Part shown: one piece after another, positions 25,198-38,062 of the stretch | How the letters are laid out: each line of letters starts with the position of its first letter | Position numbering within the stretch: position 1 is the first letter of the stretch | Assembly: GCA_009823395.1 (NCBI GenBank) | Contig: CM020512.1 | Span: forward strand, 10,268,405 to 10,332,404 | Source: Thamnaconus septentrionalis | Taxonomy: Eukaryota; Chordata; Actinopteri; Tetraodontiformes; Monacanthidae | DNA length: 64,000 nt | Direction of reading: 5' to 3' | Position numbers and translations under genes: made by a program | The notes under the pieces: model-generated | What the model was told of the DNA's origin: nothing | What the model saw: the letters and a program-made list of their open reading frames with translations, nothing else | Database searches by the model: none

Positions 25198-27846
25198 GTA
25201 GGAGAGAAAAGAAACAATCAAAAACTATCTTCCTCTAGCTAGCATACAGTTTCTATGATATGACGTGCGCTTCATCCAGAAGTTCGGCAAGCTAAAGCTG
25301 CCGACCTGCATCGTTCTGCAGCTACAAAAACATTAAAATCGCTGTGATAGAGGCGTCACTTCAGAGTAGGAAGTGACATCTCAGTGTGTGATTGTGACGT
25401 GATGTGATGTGATGTGTGTTGTTACTCGTTCTTGCCAGCCCTCAGAACAGTAGAACCTACGTTCTACTTGCCCCGATTGGGTTCGGGATAGAAGCAAGGA
25501 GTAGGTGCCAATCAGAAGCAACTAGGGGCGGGGCTTAGGTGAAGTCTAAGAAAATAAATGAAAGATAACTGCTAATCCCGTGCCACTGTACTACGGAAAG
25601 CGATGAACGGACGCCGGATCTATTCTGATGCTAGCAGGGCCTGCTAAGACGGTAGCAGGCTAACAGGCTAACGGGTCTCTTCTCAATCAGGAAATCACAG
25701 GGAGGATCATCCTCCCCAAAGTTAAGACCAGAGCAGTCAAACTAGTTCATTCCGGTTTCACGACACGGCAAATGATGTGAGTGTAGCACACTTGCACTCG
25801 CACGCACACACATGCACATAAAGTGCTAATTAATATCATGAATATTAAAATGAGTCATACATGGGATGAAGGCCTGTGCCACTTCTCCAACTGAGAGGCA
25901 GAATACGTTTACATATTAATCAGTGTGAAAAACATTTATTTTTAAAAGGGTGACGTGTTTGCTTGAGCGAAAAAAAAAGTAGAGAAAAAAAAGAAAAAGT
26001 TACCCTTGCTTTTGAGGTCTGGTCTGGTTGGAAACGGCCTGTGTTGGCTGCTCCGCTGGTGTTGATGCCGCCAAATACACCTTGTTATTATTATTATTAT
26101 TCAAATGACTTCAAATTGTGAGGGTGAATTTTGATTAATATGGGACCTTTTGGATAACCAAAAAATTACGGCTGAGCTTTCAAACAGATCAGATAATGGG
26201 AAGCATAAGCTACACATCAGTCATAATTGAATTATAATCCCAGCTGGACACGACTTTCTCATTTTCATCCCTCTGCTGGAGGAAAGGCGGAGGAGGCTTC
26301 CAGTGTTCTTCACCTCCGTTACCTCCTGTTATCTGCATTAGTGATGACTGCTATTGCCACCAGGAAGTCCTGTGTGAATTATTAAAGCGTGGGGCTTTAT
26401 TTTTTCATGAGCACTGATACTTCCGCCGCGTCTCCGCATGTTCTAAGCGGCGGCCGTGTGTTCGCGACAGCGGAGAGTCCTCGGCGTGGAACCCAGGAAG
26501 TGAAATTTACAGCCTGAACTCTGAGGAACTGGAAAGACTCGGTATCACGAGGACTCATTAGGTTATTATTTTCATTTTTAGAAACAGACGGGAAATAAAA
26601 CTTAATTTAGTCTCCTCACATGAACATTAATTAAAAAAAGGAAGGTTGTTTATTTCCGTGCTTTAATATTTATTAGTCTTAATTGTAGAGTGACTCTGAT
26701 TACAACAACCCACAGGGGATCAATGTGCTTTTGCCGAAGGTCAACAGCAATGAAAGCACACGGTGTAAAAACAAGGTTGTGCATAAAAATAAAACAGAAT
26801 AATTTAACAACAAAAAAAGTGCCACACTACTTCAAACTGCTGTGTATTAAAAGCCAAACTGAACAAATGCGGTCACTGTGTCCCTCAATAAAATCGTTGA
26901 TTGAAGAAAACTTCAGAAAATTCGGCTTGATAACAGAAATGCAAGTCACTAAAGATGATGTGTAAAGATTGTGCCACAGTGAAAAAGATCATATTTAGTC
27001 CAAAACTAACCCAAGTGTTAAAATAAAAAAGTATTATAAAATGAATATAAGGCCAAAGATACAACCTTGCGGGACTCCACAGTAAAGGGCAACACTCAGT
27101 GAAGACATGCTAGCAATGGGCTGTCAGCTAAAGTGGGAAGCAATTACGCAGCAGCAAAGTTGATTCAGCCTTTTTAGGCGATGAAAAAGAAAAAAAAAAG
27201 TGCCACAGACTTGATAAATGTCAACGTAATGACTTTAAAATGACTAAAAGCGGGCGAAAGTTCTATTTTTTTTTTTGGTGACAACGGCTCACAGACTCGG
27301 CTTTCCGACAAAATTCGCTTGAATGGACGTGATGAAACAGCCATTCCCTTTGAAGGAGCAGCAGCAATAGTTTTTCATTTTTCGAAGACATTCACAGTCC
27401 AGACAGACACGGAAGAGCGGAAAAAAAGAGAGCGAGCCGAGGCTGAGGTGGCGGCGAGATATAATTGGTTTGCAGTCTACGGCCCGTTTCCTTTTTTTTT
27501 TTTTTTTGACTCTGCCCCCAACTCATCTCTTCAATATTCCGAGGGCTCTTCTGTCTCCAGAGTGAGTTTGTGAAGTGTAAGTGCACTCCTGCGCCGAGCT
27601 GAATGAAGCTCTGCCGGTGCCGAACGTGAACTGGTGGAACCACCGCGGCGGCGGCGGCGGAGAGCGCGGCCTCCCTCGGCCTGCTGATGAGGAGCTGCCT
27701 TCGCGCCGGCGGCCGTCTGGACCCCCAGATAACGTGTTTGTGCTTTCAGGTCGCCGGTGGAAACCCCGGGTGTGCAGAACTGGGCAGAAATAAAAAAAAT
27801 AGTAGCAGTTTTGTTGCACTTTTACCGGCGTTTAGAGACCCGAGAG

Positions 27847-28176
27847 CAGTTGTGGGCGAACTTTTTGACTCATGGGCCACATTGGGTTCTAAAATGTGAC
27901 AGAGGTGCCGGAGCAGGAGCAGATGGATGGAGTGTTTTGATGACCCACCTCAAAGGGGAAAAAATATATGTGTGATTGTCTGCCAGTTGTGTCTTTGAAA
28001 CCTCATGGTTTTTAGCTCTTTATTGAAATGACTCTTTAAACACTAAACAAATGGATGAAATACAGCTATTTTGTTACTTACTTACTTTTAATATAATTTC
28101 TTCAAGTTCAGCAGGCTGGATTAAAAAGCTTAACAGGCCGCTTATGGCCCCCGGGCCATAGTTTGCCCCATGTCTG
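27847..28176 (+). mobile_element. non-autonomous hAT-type DNA transposon, copy 2
   Basis: The 330-base element begins CAGTTGTGGGCGAACTTTTT and ends GTTTGCCCCATGTCTG. The flanking octamers are CCCGAGAG (27839-27846) and CCCAAGAG (28177-28184), seven of eight identical. Blocks such as GGGTTCTAAAATGTGACAGA and TTTATTGAAATGACTCTT are shared with copy 1. It has no coding capacity and has lost about 60 bases relative to copy 1. Confidence 0.87.
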
Positions 28177-29777
28177 CCCAAGAGTTAAGCAGATGTCTGA
28201 GAAAGTGGCAACAACCGGCAACAAAGTTTCGTCCCATGTACAGCAAATAAGCTTGACACAACTTTTTAGGTAAATACATATTATATATGTAAATACATTT
28301 GTGCCCCAGCGTCATTCTCCTCATGTTCGGGGACTTCTGTCAGTTATAGAGCGTGTGTTTTTTTTTTTTTTGTTTTGGTTCAAGATGTCAAGAAACAGTG
28401 ATGCAGATTTGTCAGTAGCAAACGGTCCTTCGCCACTTTATTTGCACAGATGCGTGCGAGAGTAAAGCTCCGCCTTTTGGAAATCAATGTTGGCCCATAT
28501 TTCTCCCAATCCGTTTTTCTTTTTCTTTGTTTGGAACGTTGTAATAACAGCGCAATTGCACCGTGGACCTCCCTAGGCCTCCTCAAAACTAGCATGACTG
28601 GCATTACCATGAGAGTTTATTTCTGCTTCTAAAATCAAATTCAAAGTCGACAGAAGGAGGTTATCAGTTCATCAAAATTGCAAGGCTGAAAAAGTGAGTA
28701 AATAAGTAAAATACAATCTTGCAGAAGTTCTTGAAACTGGCTGCCGACTCCTCCCACCATTCGGCTCTAAGTCCTGTCATACACCTTCCCTCGCCGAAGA
28801 CGTATACCTCCGCCCTGTTTGTCCTCCTCCTCCTCCTCCCTCCATCCCTCTCTCCTTGTTGAATAATAGAAATGCCAAGTGATGAGACCTCAAACATCAA
28901 AAAGCCAATTTCCAGCCTTGACAGAGCAATTTACCTTTCCCCATATTCACTCACACACATAATTAAAAGTGGTGGATTGGGCCGCTGCCGCCACCGCCGC
29001 ATATACGCCGTATCTGCCGTATAGCGGCCCGGACACACAAATACGCACACGCACACACACGCGGTGGAGGGAAAACATAAAACTGTCCGGTTCACGGCAA
29101 GAGGCGAGAGTTTTCGATTAGCGGCCGATGGATTTATACATGGCCCCTCTTTGTGTCTCCTCACCATGCACGCACACACGCACACACACACAACCACACA
29201 CATGCACACGCACCTCCACTCTGGTCCGTATCCCACGTGCTTCACTCGTATCACATCATTTCTTTGCTCATAAAAACGGAACTTGGCCCGCTAAATCACT
29301 TTTATCGTCCGCCGTTGTTTCCTCGTTATGCGGTAAAATTTTTTCAGTTTCTTTTTTTTTGCGGAAGTCTAATAAAATCTGCGGGATAAGGGGATTTTTC
29401 ATGTCGCGCTCGGCCTCCGCGCCGGTGGCCTGTGCGATAAAATAACGCATTTTTTAGTGTCCCGGTGGATGACATCACCTAATTGGCGCGACTGAGTGGA
29501 CGCCCAAATGGATCGTGGCTCATTTTATCGATTTTTCAGCTCGTCCCCGTCGGATTATTACCGCTCTAAATTGCGGGACACTGCATTGAGGTTAGCGTTG
29601 CTAAGAGGAACCCGAAGCTCGTTGAATACTTTCTGATGGCTGAGACGGTTGTAACGAGTTGTAGTGTCACGGACCGGGCCGGTGAGCGAGTAGGAACTAC
29701 CGGCGTTTCGCGCTGCGAAATGGTTCCGTCGTCGCCAAAGCCGCCTGTTTCCTCGTGCCACTGGCGGTATCCTCAAG

Positions 29778-29832
29778 GTCGTTGGGGTCACTGGAGTCTA
29801 TCCCAATGCTACTGCTCGACAGGTCACCGTAA
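29778..29832 (-). mobile_element. probable SINE 3' fossil, reverse orientation
   Basis: CTGGAGTCTATCCCA followed by GACAGGTCACC resembles the reverse complement of the 3' half of the SINE at 61958, with an internal deletion. It is short and diverged, so it remains a suggestion. Confidence 0.4.
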
Positions 29833-30807
29833 CAAATCGGGATAAACCACCGTCCGCGCCCACCCAGGGCAGTGAGCTCCTTGTCTACATATCATTGTCT
29901 CGACCCCTGAAGCAGTCATTTCGGGGAGTGGGTCAAATCAGAAATCTCTCAACACTGTTATTTAGTGTGACAATTAAGCAGGTGTTTTTACAGGTGGGAA
30001 GTGTTTCTTTGTATGGACTCATGTTGTGCATTTATTTCTCTTTGATAGTAATTTTAAGTGATCCCAAGCAATGGCTTCAAACCTCTGCTATGACAGAGTT
30101 TGGATACAGCGTCAATGGTCTTATCCAAGAAATTCTCAGCCCAATAAAGTCTACTGTTAAACAAAGAAAAAAAATCATTGTAAATACAAACAAGTCAGAC
30201 ATACACAGCCCAGCTACATGGAAGGACTTTGGGTTTGCCTTGCTGTAACAAGTCCACCCAGTTGCACTGAAAACACACCCGTACGAAGTTGAGCCGAGTT
30301 GAATAGGTAGTAGCGGAAACTCGCCCTACAGGCCAGTTATGGTCCAATGGATTCTGACCTAGCCTGGAGCTCATTTTGCAGCATCGCCCCAGTAGGTGGC
30401 GCTAACGCAATCAATGAATCCCAACAATCCACTTTGTGTGACCGAAACACAAATGTCCGCTATGCCTAGACTCTCACCTCCCTTCGCTCCCTCTGCTGGT
30501 TACATCAACGCCGTATCTCCTCACCGGAGCTCCGCCGCTGGAGGGGTCGAGGTCGAGGCCGTCGGCTTGTAAAGCAGCTGCTCGCAGGTGACCCACCCGC
30601 CCGGCCTCAGCCCAGACGGAGGCGTAATGGTCTGATGATGTACCTCCGCCTATCGATTGGGCGGTGGCGGCGGCGGCGCGGGAACGAGCTACACTGCACC
30701 GCCGGGAAAGGCGACCCCTGGCTCGGCATCAGACGGGCGGTTCATATTCAATTTAGTCAGCGTTTAGTGAACTTGGAGGTCAGAGGAGACAGGCGTGCAC
30801 TGCTTCC

Positions 30808-30810
<3 letters not shown>

Positions 30811-30857
<47 letters not shown>
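30811..30857. repeat. TC microsatellite
   Basis: Perfect TC array of 47 bases within the intron between exons a and b. Confidence 0.95.
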
Positions 30858-30862
<5 letters not shown>

Positions 30863-31521
30863 GGTGGAATTTCTGCAAATTCTCAGTTGGTGATAAATGT
30901 AAGAGGAGTCCAGAAAGGCCACCGAGTGGGCCGGCCTGCTCCTTGGCAAATTGGCATTTTGAGTTTTCTATGTAAATGTTGGAGTTTTTCCAGATAGATT
31001 TGATGATGAACGGGGCAGTTGCCCCATGTAGCCCCACTTAGTACTTGCCAACTTGATCCGGCGCAACGGATGGGTCGATGCTCAACTCCAGAGTTGGAGA
31101 ACTGGCCCATCGTGGAGCCACAAGGTGGAGCTAGTCAGCACTCCAGTAGGAATCCACACCCAAAAATTTAGGGAAGCTGCAAGGAGACGGTGATAGTTTG
31201 ATGAATTTTGTCACGGCATAAACGATTCTACAGGCACCAGACAGAGATCATGCGTTGTTATTATTTTTATTATTATTATTATTTTCGTTGTTATCATCTT
31301 TAATAGTAAGAACATTTTCGGGCGGATTACTCGGCACACCGAGCTTTTGTCGACAATGTTTTTCTTAAAAGGCACGCTTGCATCTCCACGCAGCTTAAGC
31401 GGCTAACACCGCTTCACGTTGTGCACCTGGTGTCGGGATCTGGATAATACCTGCTGCTCAGAACACTGTTCAAAAAAAAAAGAAATAGAGCAACTGCGAA
31501 TATATCCTCTTTTTAGAATCC

Positions 31522-31523
<2 letters not shown>

Positions 31524-31564
<41 letters not shown>
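31524..31564. repeat. CT microsatellite
   Basis: Perfect CT array of about 41 bases. Confidence 0.95.
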
Positions 31565-31566
<2 letters not shown>

Positions 31567-32492
31567 GTGTTTTGTGTTTTCTCCTCCCACCGTCCCACAT
31601 AAGTTTCTAGTCCGTCGGTGTCAACTCGTGATGTATGGCTCCATTTTTTTCCATGTTTTTTGGCCGTGTCCCGCCAAATTCATGACGGATGGGGGCCTGA
31701 GGAGAGAGACGGAGGGGCGGAGAGACGAGGAGGAGGAGGAGGGCGAGAAAATCGAAGGGACAGCGGTGAAAATAGACGCAAGTTCAGACGGTAGCAGGGA
31801 CGTCTCGGCGGCAGTTGTCCCGTTTCCCCGCAGCTCGCGTCAAGCCGTCGAGAGAATTCAACACTTTCTGTGAAGTGCTTAAAGTTGAGGCGCTACATCA
31901 TGGAGCCTTTCTCCACAATGTAGCTGAAACTTTTGAGCCACGATTTGCTTTACTGTTTTCTACAGCCGCCCCCTGGTGGTGCTGAACGCTATTTCACTTC
32001 TGCGTCAACATCAGCCCAATTACGTCCAGTCCCCACCCCACATTTTCAGCCCCGCCCTCATCTGCCACTGGACAAATTAAGAGCCTCTCCATCGTGACCC
32101 ACATGAGATGAGGGGGCCTCATTTGTCGCTGTTATTTATTTGTAATTACCCCCCACTCCCACACACAGACACCTCACTACCTCCACTCCCTACCCCCCCA
32201 CAACCCCAGCCACCCCCCCCATTATCCCCCCACTCCATTAACGGTTTTAGGAGGCAGAAATAAATAGACGAAATGGGACTTTTATTCTGTGATCTCATCC
32301 TTTGACTATCCATCCACCTCATTTACCGTCCGCGGCCCCTTCCCCCACTGGAGTGACCCTCCCAAGACCCACCTCGCCGACACCCCCTCCCCTCCTGCCA
32401 CTGTCTGTGGATGAATGTTTCTCACAGCAGCAGCAAATAGGCCAGGGATGAAAATGCCATATTTAATATAAATGGGTGGTTCTCACTTACTT

Positions 32493-32516
32493 ACACACAC
32501 ACGCGCGCGCGCGCGC
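32493..32516. repeat. CA array leading into a CG run
   Basis: CA repeats to 32502 followed by seven CG units (32503-32516). Alternating purine-pyrimidine sequence of this kind favours Z-DNA. Confidence 0.9.
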
Positions 32517-34756
32517 TCCCCCGACAGCCTCGGTAAGACAAAGAGTCTTCGGCCGAACGTCTCCTGTTTCCCCTCCCATTATCTGTTCTCCAAAACTCAA
32601 TAATTGAACCGTTCCGTCGGAATACATCAGTCGAGCAGCGTCGAATGAACTCCTCCGCCTCGGCTGTTGTGATATAGATTGTGATTTAAGCAGCTTGAAT
32701 TAAGTCTTTTCTCAAGCAGACGAGATGGTTGGATGTGAATTTTCTGTTGACGCACAAACCTAAATGATGCTTCGACACTGAAACTGTGACGTCTGCTGGT
32801 GAGATTCCCTTGTTTTTGTCCTGTTGACAGGTGCTGCTGCCTTAATATTTTGTTATTTTACCGTTTGATGATACTGAATTCTCAGCCTCTAGCACCATTC
32901 CAGTTTTATGTCATCAGAGGACCTGAACCCAGAAACTTCCCCTTCATCCCTCACGTGGTGAATGAAGTGAAAAGTGCCGCCTTGACAGTTCCTGAGAAGC
33001 AGAATCTGAGCTCCGTCTTTCTTTCTTTTATATAATAGCAGAACTTTGGGAAGAAGGTTTCAACATGATGAATTTTCACCTTCAGAAAAATGTGATAACG
33101 ACTTCCGATGATAACGAGCAGCAGCTCGACGTATGGGAGAGGGCCGGAACCACCAGTGCAAGTCTTCCACACACAGTCGGCTCTCGTCAAAAGTGGTGAA
33201 GAGACAAAAGTTGGCCAGTCTGGCCGGTTCAGCAGCTCCATCTTTCCCTATGGGTGCAAAGTCCCAAAGCTGAAAACCAAGCGAGTCAGGACCCTGTCTG
33301 ATCAATAACCATCCTGGTTCATCTCTCAGCTGCAGCTTGACTCTCAGTCACTTCCTCTTTTCCGTCTTCTTCTGCAGTGTGCAACCACTGCTTCCTGGCC
33401 GTTGTCTGGCTGAAACTTTGGACTGGAGCTAAACAAGATGGATGTGGAGGAATTTCTGACGCTATTTTTTTTTTTTTTTTTTCCGGTATGTTGCAAAGTG
33501 ATGAGGGGCTCCTGCTCACACCTGCAGAAAAAAAGCGTCTCAAACAGCTTTCTGACTTTCAAGTCTTGCTGTTTTCCTGCAGCTGTGGTGAAATTCCAGC
33601 TAAGTGTTTCTCATTAAACACTCCGGCAGCAGCAACGGCCGCCAAATAAAGTCTGTTTAATGCAGCCAGCGGGAACAAAGGGTACCTGCTGACTCTGATT
33701 TTTCTTTTTTTCTTTTTTTTAAATGGTAATTCTTCTGTGTCTCGCTCGGCCTCCCTTGACATCCCGGATGCAGCGCCAGGTGATTTTGGACGTCCTCGTC
33801 TGACGCCAACTCCTCCGTTCCATCCCCGCTGCCCTCCTCCCCCGCGCCATAGAGATCATTAGGCTTCTCGTCTTTATCGCCGCTGCAGGCACGCAGGCGG
33901 CGGCCGGTAGAGATTTTAGCGGACAAAAGGAGTAATCCGCGATGTTTATCTCGGCAGTGTTACGGCACAATGCCGTTTATTCTTCTGAAGGAATTCGGAG
34001 CGAAACTCGGCCCGTCTGCTCGGCCTGACGGGAAACTCGACAAAAGCAGCGAGTAAGAGTATTTACCCTGTCACTCAAGCGCTGTAGGATCCATTTTAAT
34101 GGATCTGACGCTCGGGGAAAAAACAGTCCTAGTTGCTGCTCGGTGAGGCTCATCTTTGATCTTCAGCTAAATAAATACACCAGCGTATGGAAGCAGTCAG
34201 GACATAAATGCTTCAGTCGTCTTTGGTCTTTTATTTGTGATGTAACAGTCGACTAGCATCTTTACACAGGCACCGTGGAAAAATCTCTGCACTTCAATGC
34301 AGCAAAAACCTGTTTTCTCCTGCATATCAGCGTGGAGCTACAGCACCTGAGTCACCTGAGGCACACGGGCCCAGATTAAAGTCCCAGCATGCAACAGGAC
34401 TTCAGTGAGACCAGACCATAAGGAATGCAGGTGTTGAGAGTGATTCCGGGCTGAATAATGCAAAGTGCCGGATGAGGTTGCGCAGCTGGAGGGCGTTTAC
34501 TATTCTTTTTTTCTTCATCCCGCTCGGTGTCTCCCGAAGCGCCGCGCCGTCCTCTGATCGCCTCTGAAGAGGGCGGCCGCCGCTGACGGCGTCGCAGGGG
34601 GAAGGTGGTCACGGGGTGTAATTGCAACCTGCCGGTGTGTTTACACGTGTTTTGGACCTCGACCCCGAGTCGAGCTGCAGACGTTGCCGTTTATCTCCGA
34701 GTGTCACAGTGAGACCTCTTCTTCCTTTTAACCGTGCGTGTGTGTTTTTCTGACAG

Positions 34757-34857
34757 GTGACCCGTGTCCCGGTGGAGAGCTGCGAGCAGTACACTTCCTG
34801 TGGAGCGTGTCTGGGCTCGGGAGACCCTCACTGTGGATGGTGTGTCCTGCACAATGT
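34757..34857 (+). CDS. plxna1: plexin A1-like, exon b (first PSI domain)
   Basis: This 101-base exon lies between the acceptor CTGACAG and the strong donor GTAAGT. It encodes [15 protein letters not shown] followed by [18 protein letters not shown]. The cysteine spacing is that of a PSI (plexin-semaphorin-integrin) domain, a small disulphide-rich module that follows the propeller and positions it on the stalk; CGWC is its signature. The exon ends after two bases of a codon (GT) completed by the first base of the next exon, giving valine. The exact phase match with the next exon supports the borders. [15 protein letters not shown] is common to the A-type plexins, so this exon does not separate the paralogs. 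Confidence 0.93.
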
Positions 34858-35422
34858 GTAAGTGAAGGTCCTGATCCGAGTTGTTCCACTTATATTCTGA
34901 TATTCTTCTTGGGTGCTGTGCAGCAAGAAGAGGCGACGCTGCTGCATTCGGTTTTTTTTTTTGGTTTTTTCGCAATATGTTCATTATGTTACATGATATT
35001 ATATTACATATGTTTACATTATGTAACGTAAAACAAAAAAAAAAATCTTAGGCGATCTTGCAATCTTAGATGTGAGAAGAAGTTTGCGGAATCTGACCTG
35101 TTGGTTGTCAGTGACGGTCTGCTGGCTATTTTAGTACAAATGCAGAATATCATTTTGTTACAGTTAACAATAATAATAATAATAATAATAATGATAATAA
35201 TAATAATAATGCATTTCATTTGTAACTCACTTTACATTTTACAGAAAAAAAAATCTTAAATGGCTACCGGCACAATAGAAATACAATCATCAAATGGCAA
35301 CCCGTTCTCCAAAAAACAACGGACGTAAACCTAAAAGACAAATCAAAGTCACACAAACACGTCCCCCGGTTGACACCTCCTGCTTGTGACACATTTTTCT
35401 ACCCCCACCTTCCTCCGGCCAG
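34858..35422 (+). other. plxna1: plexin intron between exons b and c (565 bases)
   Basis: This short intron has donor GTAAGT and acceptor GGCCAG. Its middle is AT-rich and includes an imperfect TAA array at 35169-35210. I see nothing else in it. Confidence 0.9.
35169..35210. repeat. TAA/ATA trinucleotide array
   Basis: An imperfect TAA array with one TGA interruption, in the 565-base intron. Confidence 0.92.
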
Positions 35423-35546
35423 ATGTTCCAGGAAGGATCGGTGTGAACGGGCCGAGGAGCCCCAGCGCTTCACCAGCAGGGTGGAGCAGTGCGTCCGTCT
35501 GTCCGTCCAGCCTGACACCGTCTCCGTCACCATGTCGGAAGTCCAG
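35423..35546 (+). CDS. plxna1: plexin A1-like, exon c (end of PSI 1, start of IPT 1)
   Basis: This exon has one base completing the previous codon and then 41 codons beginning [16 protein letters not shown] and ending VSVTMSEVQ. It supplies the last two cysteines of the first PSI domain and the first strands of the first immunoglobulin-like IPT/TIG domain. The acceptor is a weak GGCCAG after a C-rich stretch. The donor is GTCGGT, a poorer match to consensus than the other donors here. [15 protein letters not shown] and VSVTMS-V match PLXNA1 as I remember it; PLXNA4 and PLXNA3 differ here. It lies 565 bases after the previous exon and only 104 bases before the next one. Confidence 0.92.
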
Positions 35547-35558
35547 GTCGGTGGAGAA

Positions 35559-35599
<41 letters not shown>

Positions 35600-35650
35600 C
35601 CAGATGTTTCCACTATAACCTCGTCTGTTCCCTCCCCCTCCTGGCTGAAG
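35547..35650 (+). other. plxna1: plexin intron between exons c and d (104 bases)
   Basis: This very short intron has donor GTCGGT and acceptor CTGAAG. About a third of it (35562-35595) is a pure GA repeat. A CTATAAC sequence about 30 bases before the acceptor could serve as branch point. Confidence 0.88.
35562..35595. repeat. plxna1: GA microsatellite inside the 104-base intron
   Basis: Seventeen GA units starting 15 bases after the splice donor of exon c. Length changes here directly alter the size of a near-minimal intron. Confidence 0.95.
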
Positions 35651-35804
35651 CTGGTACTGCAGGCGCAGAACGTTCCCAGCCTGTCTGCCGGTGTCAACTG
35701 CTCCTTCGAGGACTACGTGGAGACGGAGGGAAGGATCTACGGCGGGCGGATCTACTGCCTGTCGCCCGCCAGGAAGGACGTGGCGCCAATCACGCGGGAC
35801 CAAG
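35651..35804 (+). CDS. plxna1: plexin A1-like, exon d (first IPT domain)
   Basis: This exon has 51 codons plus one base. It begins [22 protein letters not shown], and its C-terminal part reads [19 protein letters not shown]. It forms the middle of the first IPT/TIG domain. [10 protein letters not shown] contains an N-glycosylation sequon (NCS) and a cysteine that pairs within the domain; APITR-QG is a PLXNA1-type ending. The acceptor is CTGAAG rather than the usual CAG. A CTATAAC branch-point-like sequence and a pyrimidine run precede it at about 35614-35642. The donor is GTAACC. Two further AGs inside the first 18 bases of the exon (after 35662 and 35668) are in frame and could act as alternative acceptors, removing four or six residues. 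Confidence 0.92.
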
Positions 35805-36901
<1,097 letters not shown>

Positions 36902-37669
36902 TGAGTTTTTCTCTCTCTTTGATTTTGGGGCAAAAAAAAAAAAAATGTTCACATCAGACACATCAGATTAAATTAGCCAACGGCTAGGCTAGTTAGCTCT
37001 GATAGTTTCCATATTTCTGAGGCGAAGCATCGTATCCCTTGATTTCATCCATCAAGGGATAAGATGCTTACACACTGAGATCCATTTCAAACAAAGAAGT
37101 ACCCAGACCGGCCTGGAAAAAAAAAAAAAAAAAAGAAATAAAATTCAGAGAAGCGTTGAATAAAAGGCGGATGTGGTTCTTCAGCCAATAATAATCAAGA
37201 CATATCGGCCCGCAAACTGGCCGCGAACAGCTCAAGAGAAACGACGCATAGCGTCTGCTAATTCATTATTCAATGTGCTCGGGATTTTTTTTTTTTCTTT
37301 TGAACAAATCAATTAGTTAATTAAATCTAAAGCAATGAAGGGAGTGAAATAATACATCGATTCCTAACCGCGCACGGCAGCCAAGCACTGGAACCAAAGC
37401 ACGTCTTGGAGAAAAAAAACTCATTAGCTGCAATTTGAGCGGAGGTGAAAAGGCGGCGAGGAGGTTTCGCAGCATGTCGGCGGTCTTCACACTCGGCCAC
37501 TCGGCTTTTCTTCCAGGCAACTCGCCTCTTGTTTTTCCGGAGTGGTTTGTTTGTTTTTGGTGGAAAGCATTTGAAACAGTCCGACGCTTCGCAAGCCTTT
37601 CATTTGTTAAGAGTTCCTGCCTCTTCAGTCCCTACTCGACCCCCCCTCCACCCGCTTGTCTGTCTGGCT

Positions 37670-38062
37670 CAGGGGTGGGAAAACTTTTTGACTGGTGGGG
37701 CCACGATGGGTTCTAAAATTTGACAGAGGGGCCGGAGCAGCAGCAGATGGCTGGAGTGTTTTGGTGAGCCACCTCATAGGAGAAAAAAAACATATCATGG
37801 GATATGTAAAAAACATGTGCTTTATTCTCAATTGAAAATGAACAAAGCCTTACAACAAGATATGTGTCTTTAAAGTCCTATGGTATGCAGCTATTTATTG
37901 AAATGACTCTTAAAATACTTTTACAACTTTACAAAAGAAATGATGAAAAAAAGCTATTTTTTGTCTTATTACTATTAAATTGATTTCTTCAAGTTTGGCT
38001 GGCCGGATTAAAAAGCTGAACGGGCCACATGTGGCCCCCGGGCCTTAGTTTGCCCACGCCTG
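37670..38062 (+). mobile_element. non-autonomous hAT-type DNA transposon, copy 1
   Basis: The 393-base element has terminal inverted repeats CAGGGGTGGGAAAACT and AGTTTGCCCACGCCTG. It has the GGCCACATGTGGCCCCCGGG block near its right end that is typical of hAT non-autonomous elements. The flanking 8-base sequences are GTCTGGCT (37662-37669) and GCCTAGCT (38063-38070), six of eight identical, as expected for an old 8-base hAT target duplication. There is no transposase frame. The second copy at 27847-28176 shares long internal stretches. Confidence 0.87.

Larger units (their letters stand above)
25198..34756 (+). other. plxna1: plexin intron between exons a and b (9,559 bases)
   Basis: The intron has donor GTAGGA and acceptor CTGACAG. 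It contains a hAT-type element (27847-28176), CT arrays at 30811-30857 and 31524-31564, a possible SINE 3' fossil near 29778-29832 and a CG dinucleotide run at 32503-32516. The 117-codon open frame at 29895-30248 has no recognisable domain and no splice or promoter context that I can support. Confidence 0.85.

Noticed and set aside
24937..25221. Minus-strand frames across the first plexin exon
   Set aside because: They are shadows of the real exon on the + strand, which is fixed by splice sites, phase and family match.
26690..26965. 91-codon frame followed by AT-rich sequence with a CTTGCGGGACTCCACAG block
   Set aside because: It faintly suggested a degenerate retroelement, but no reverse-transcriptase or endonuclease motif is present and no second copy is in the window.
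29895..30248. 117-codon frame with a possible hydrophobic segment
   Set aside because: It lies inside a plexin intron. I recognise no family, and codon use looks like AT-rich non-coding DNA. A diverged mobile element is more likely than a gene.
30480..30760. CpG-rich patch considered as a promoter
   Set aside because: It is GC-rich, but no transcription start motif or first exon follows, and it lies between two internal plexin exons. CpG counting and CAGE data would be needed to claim it.
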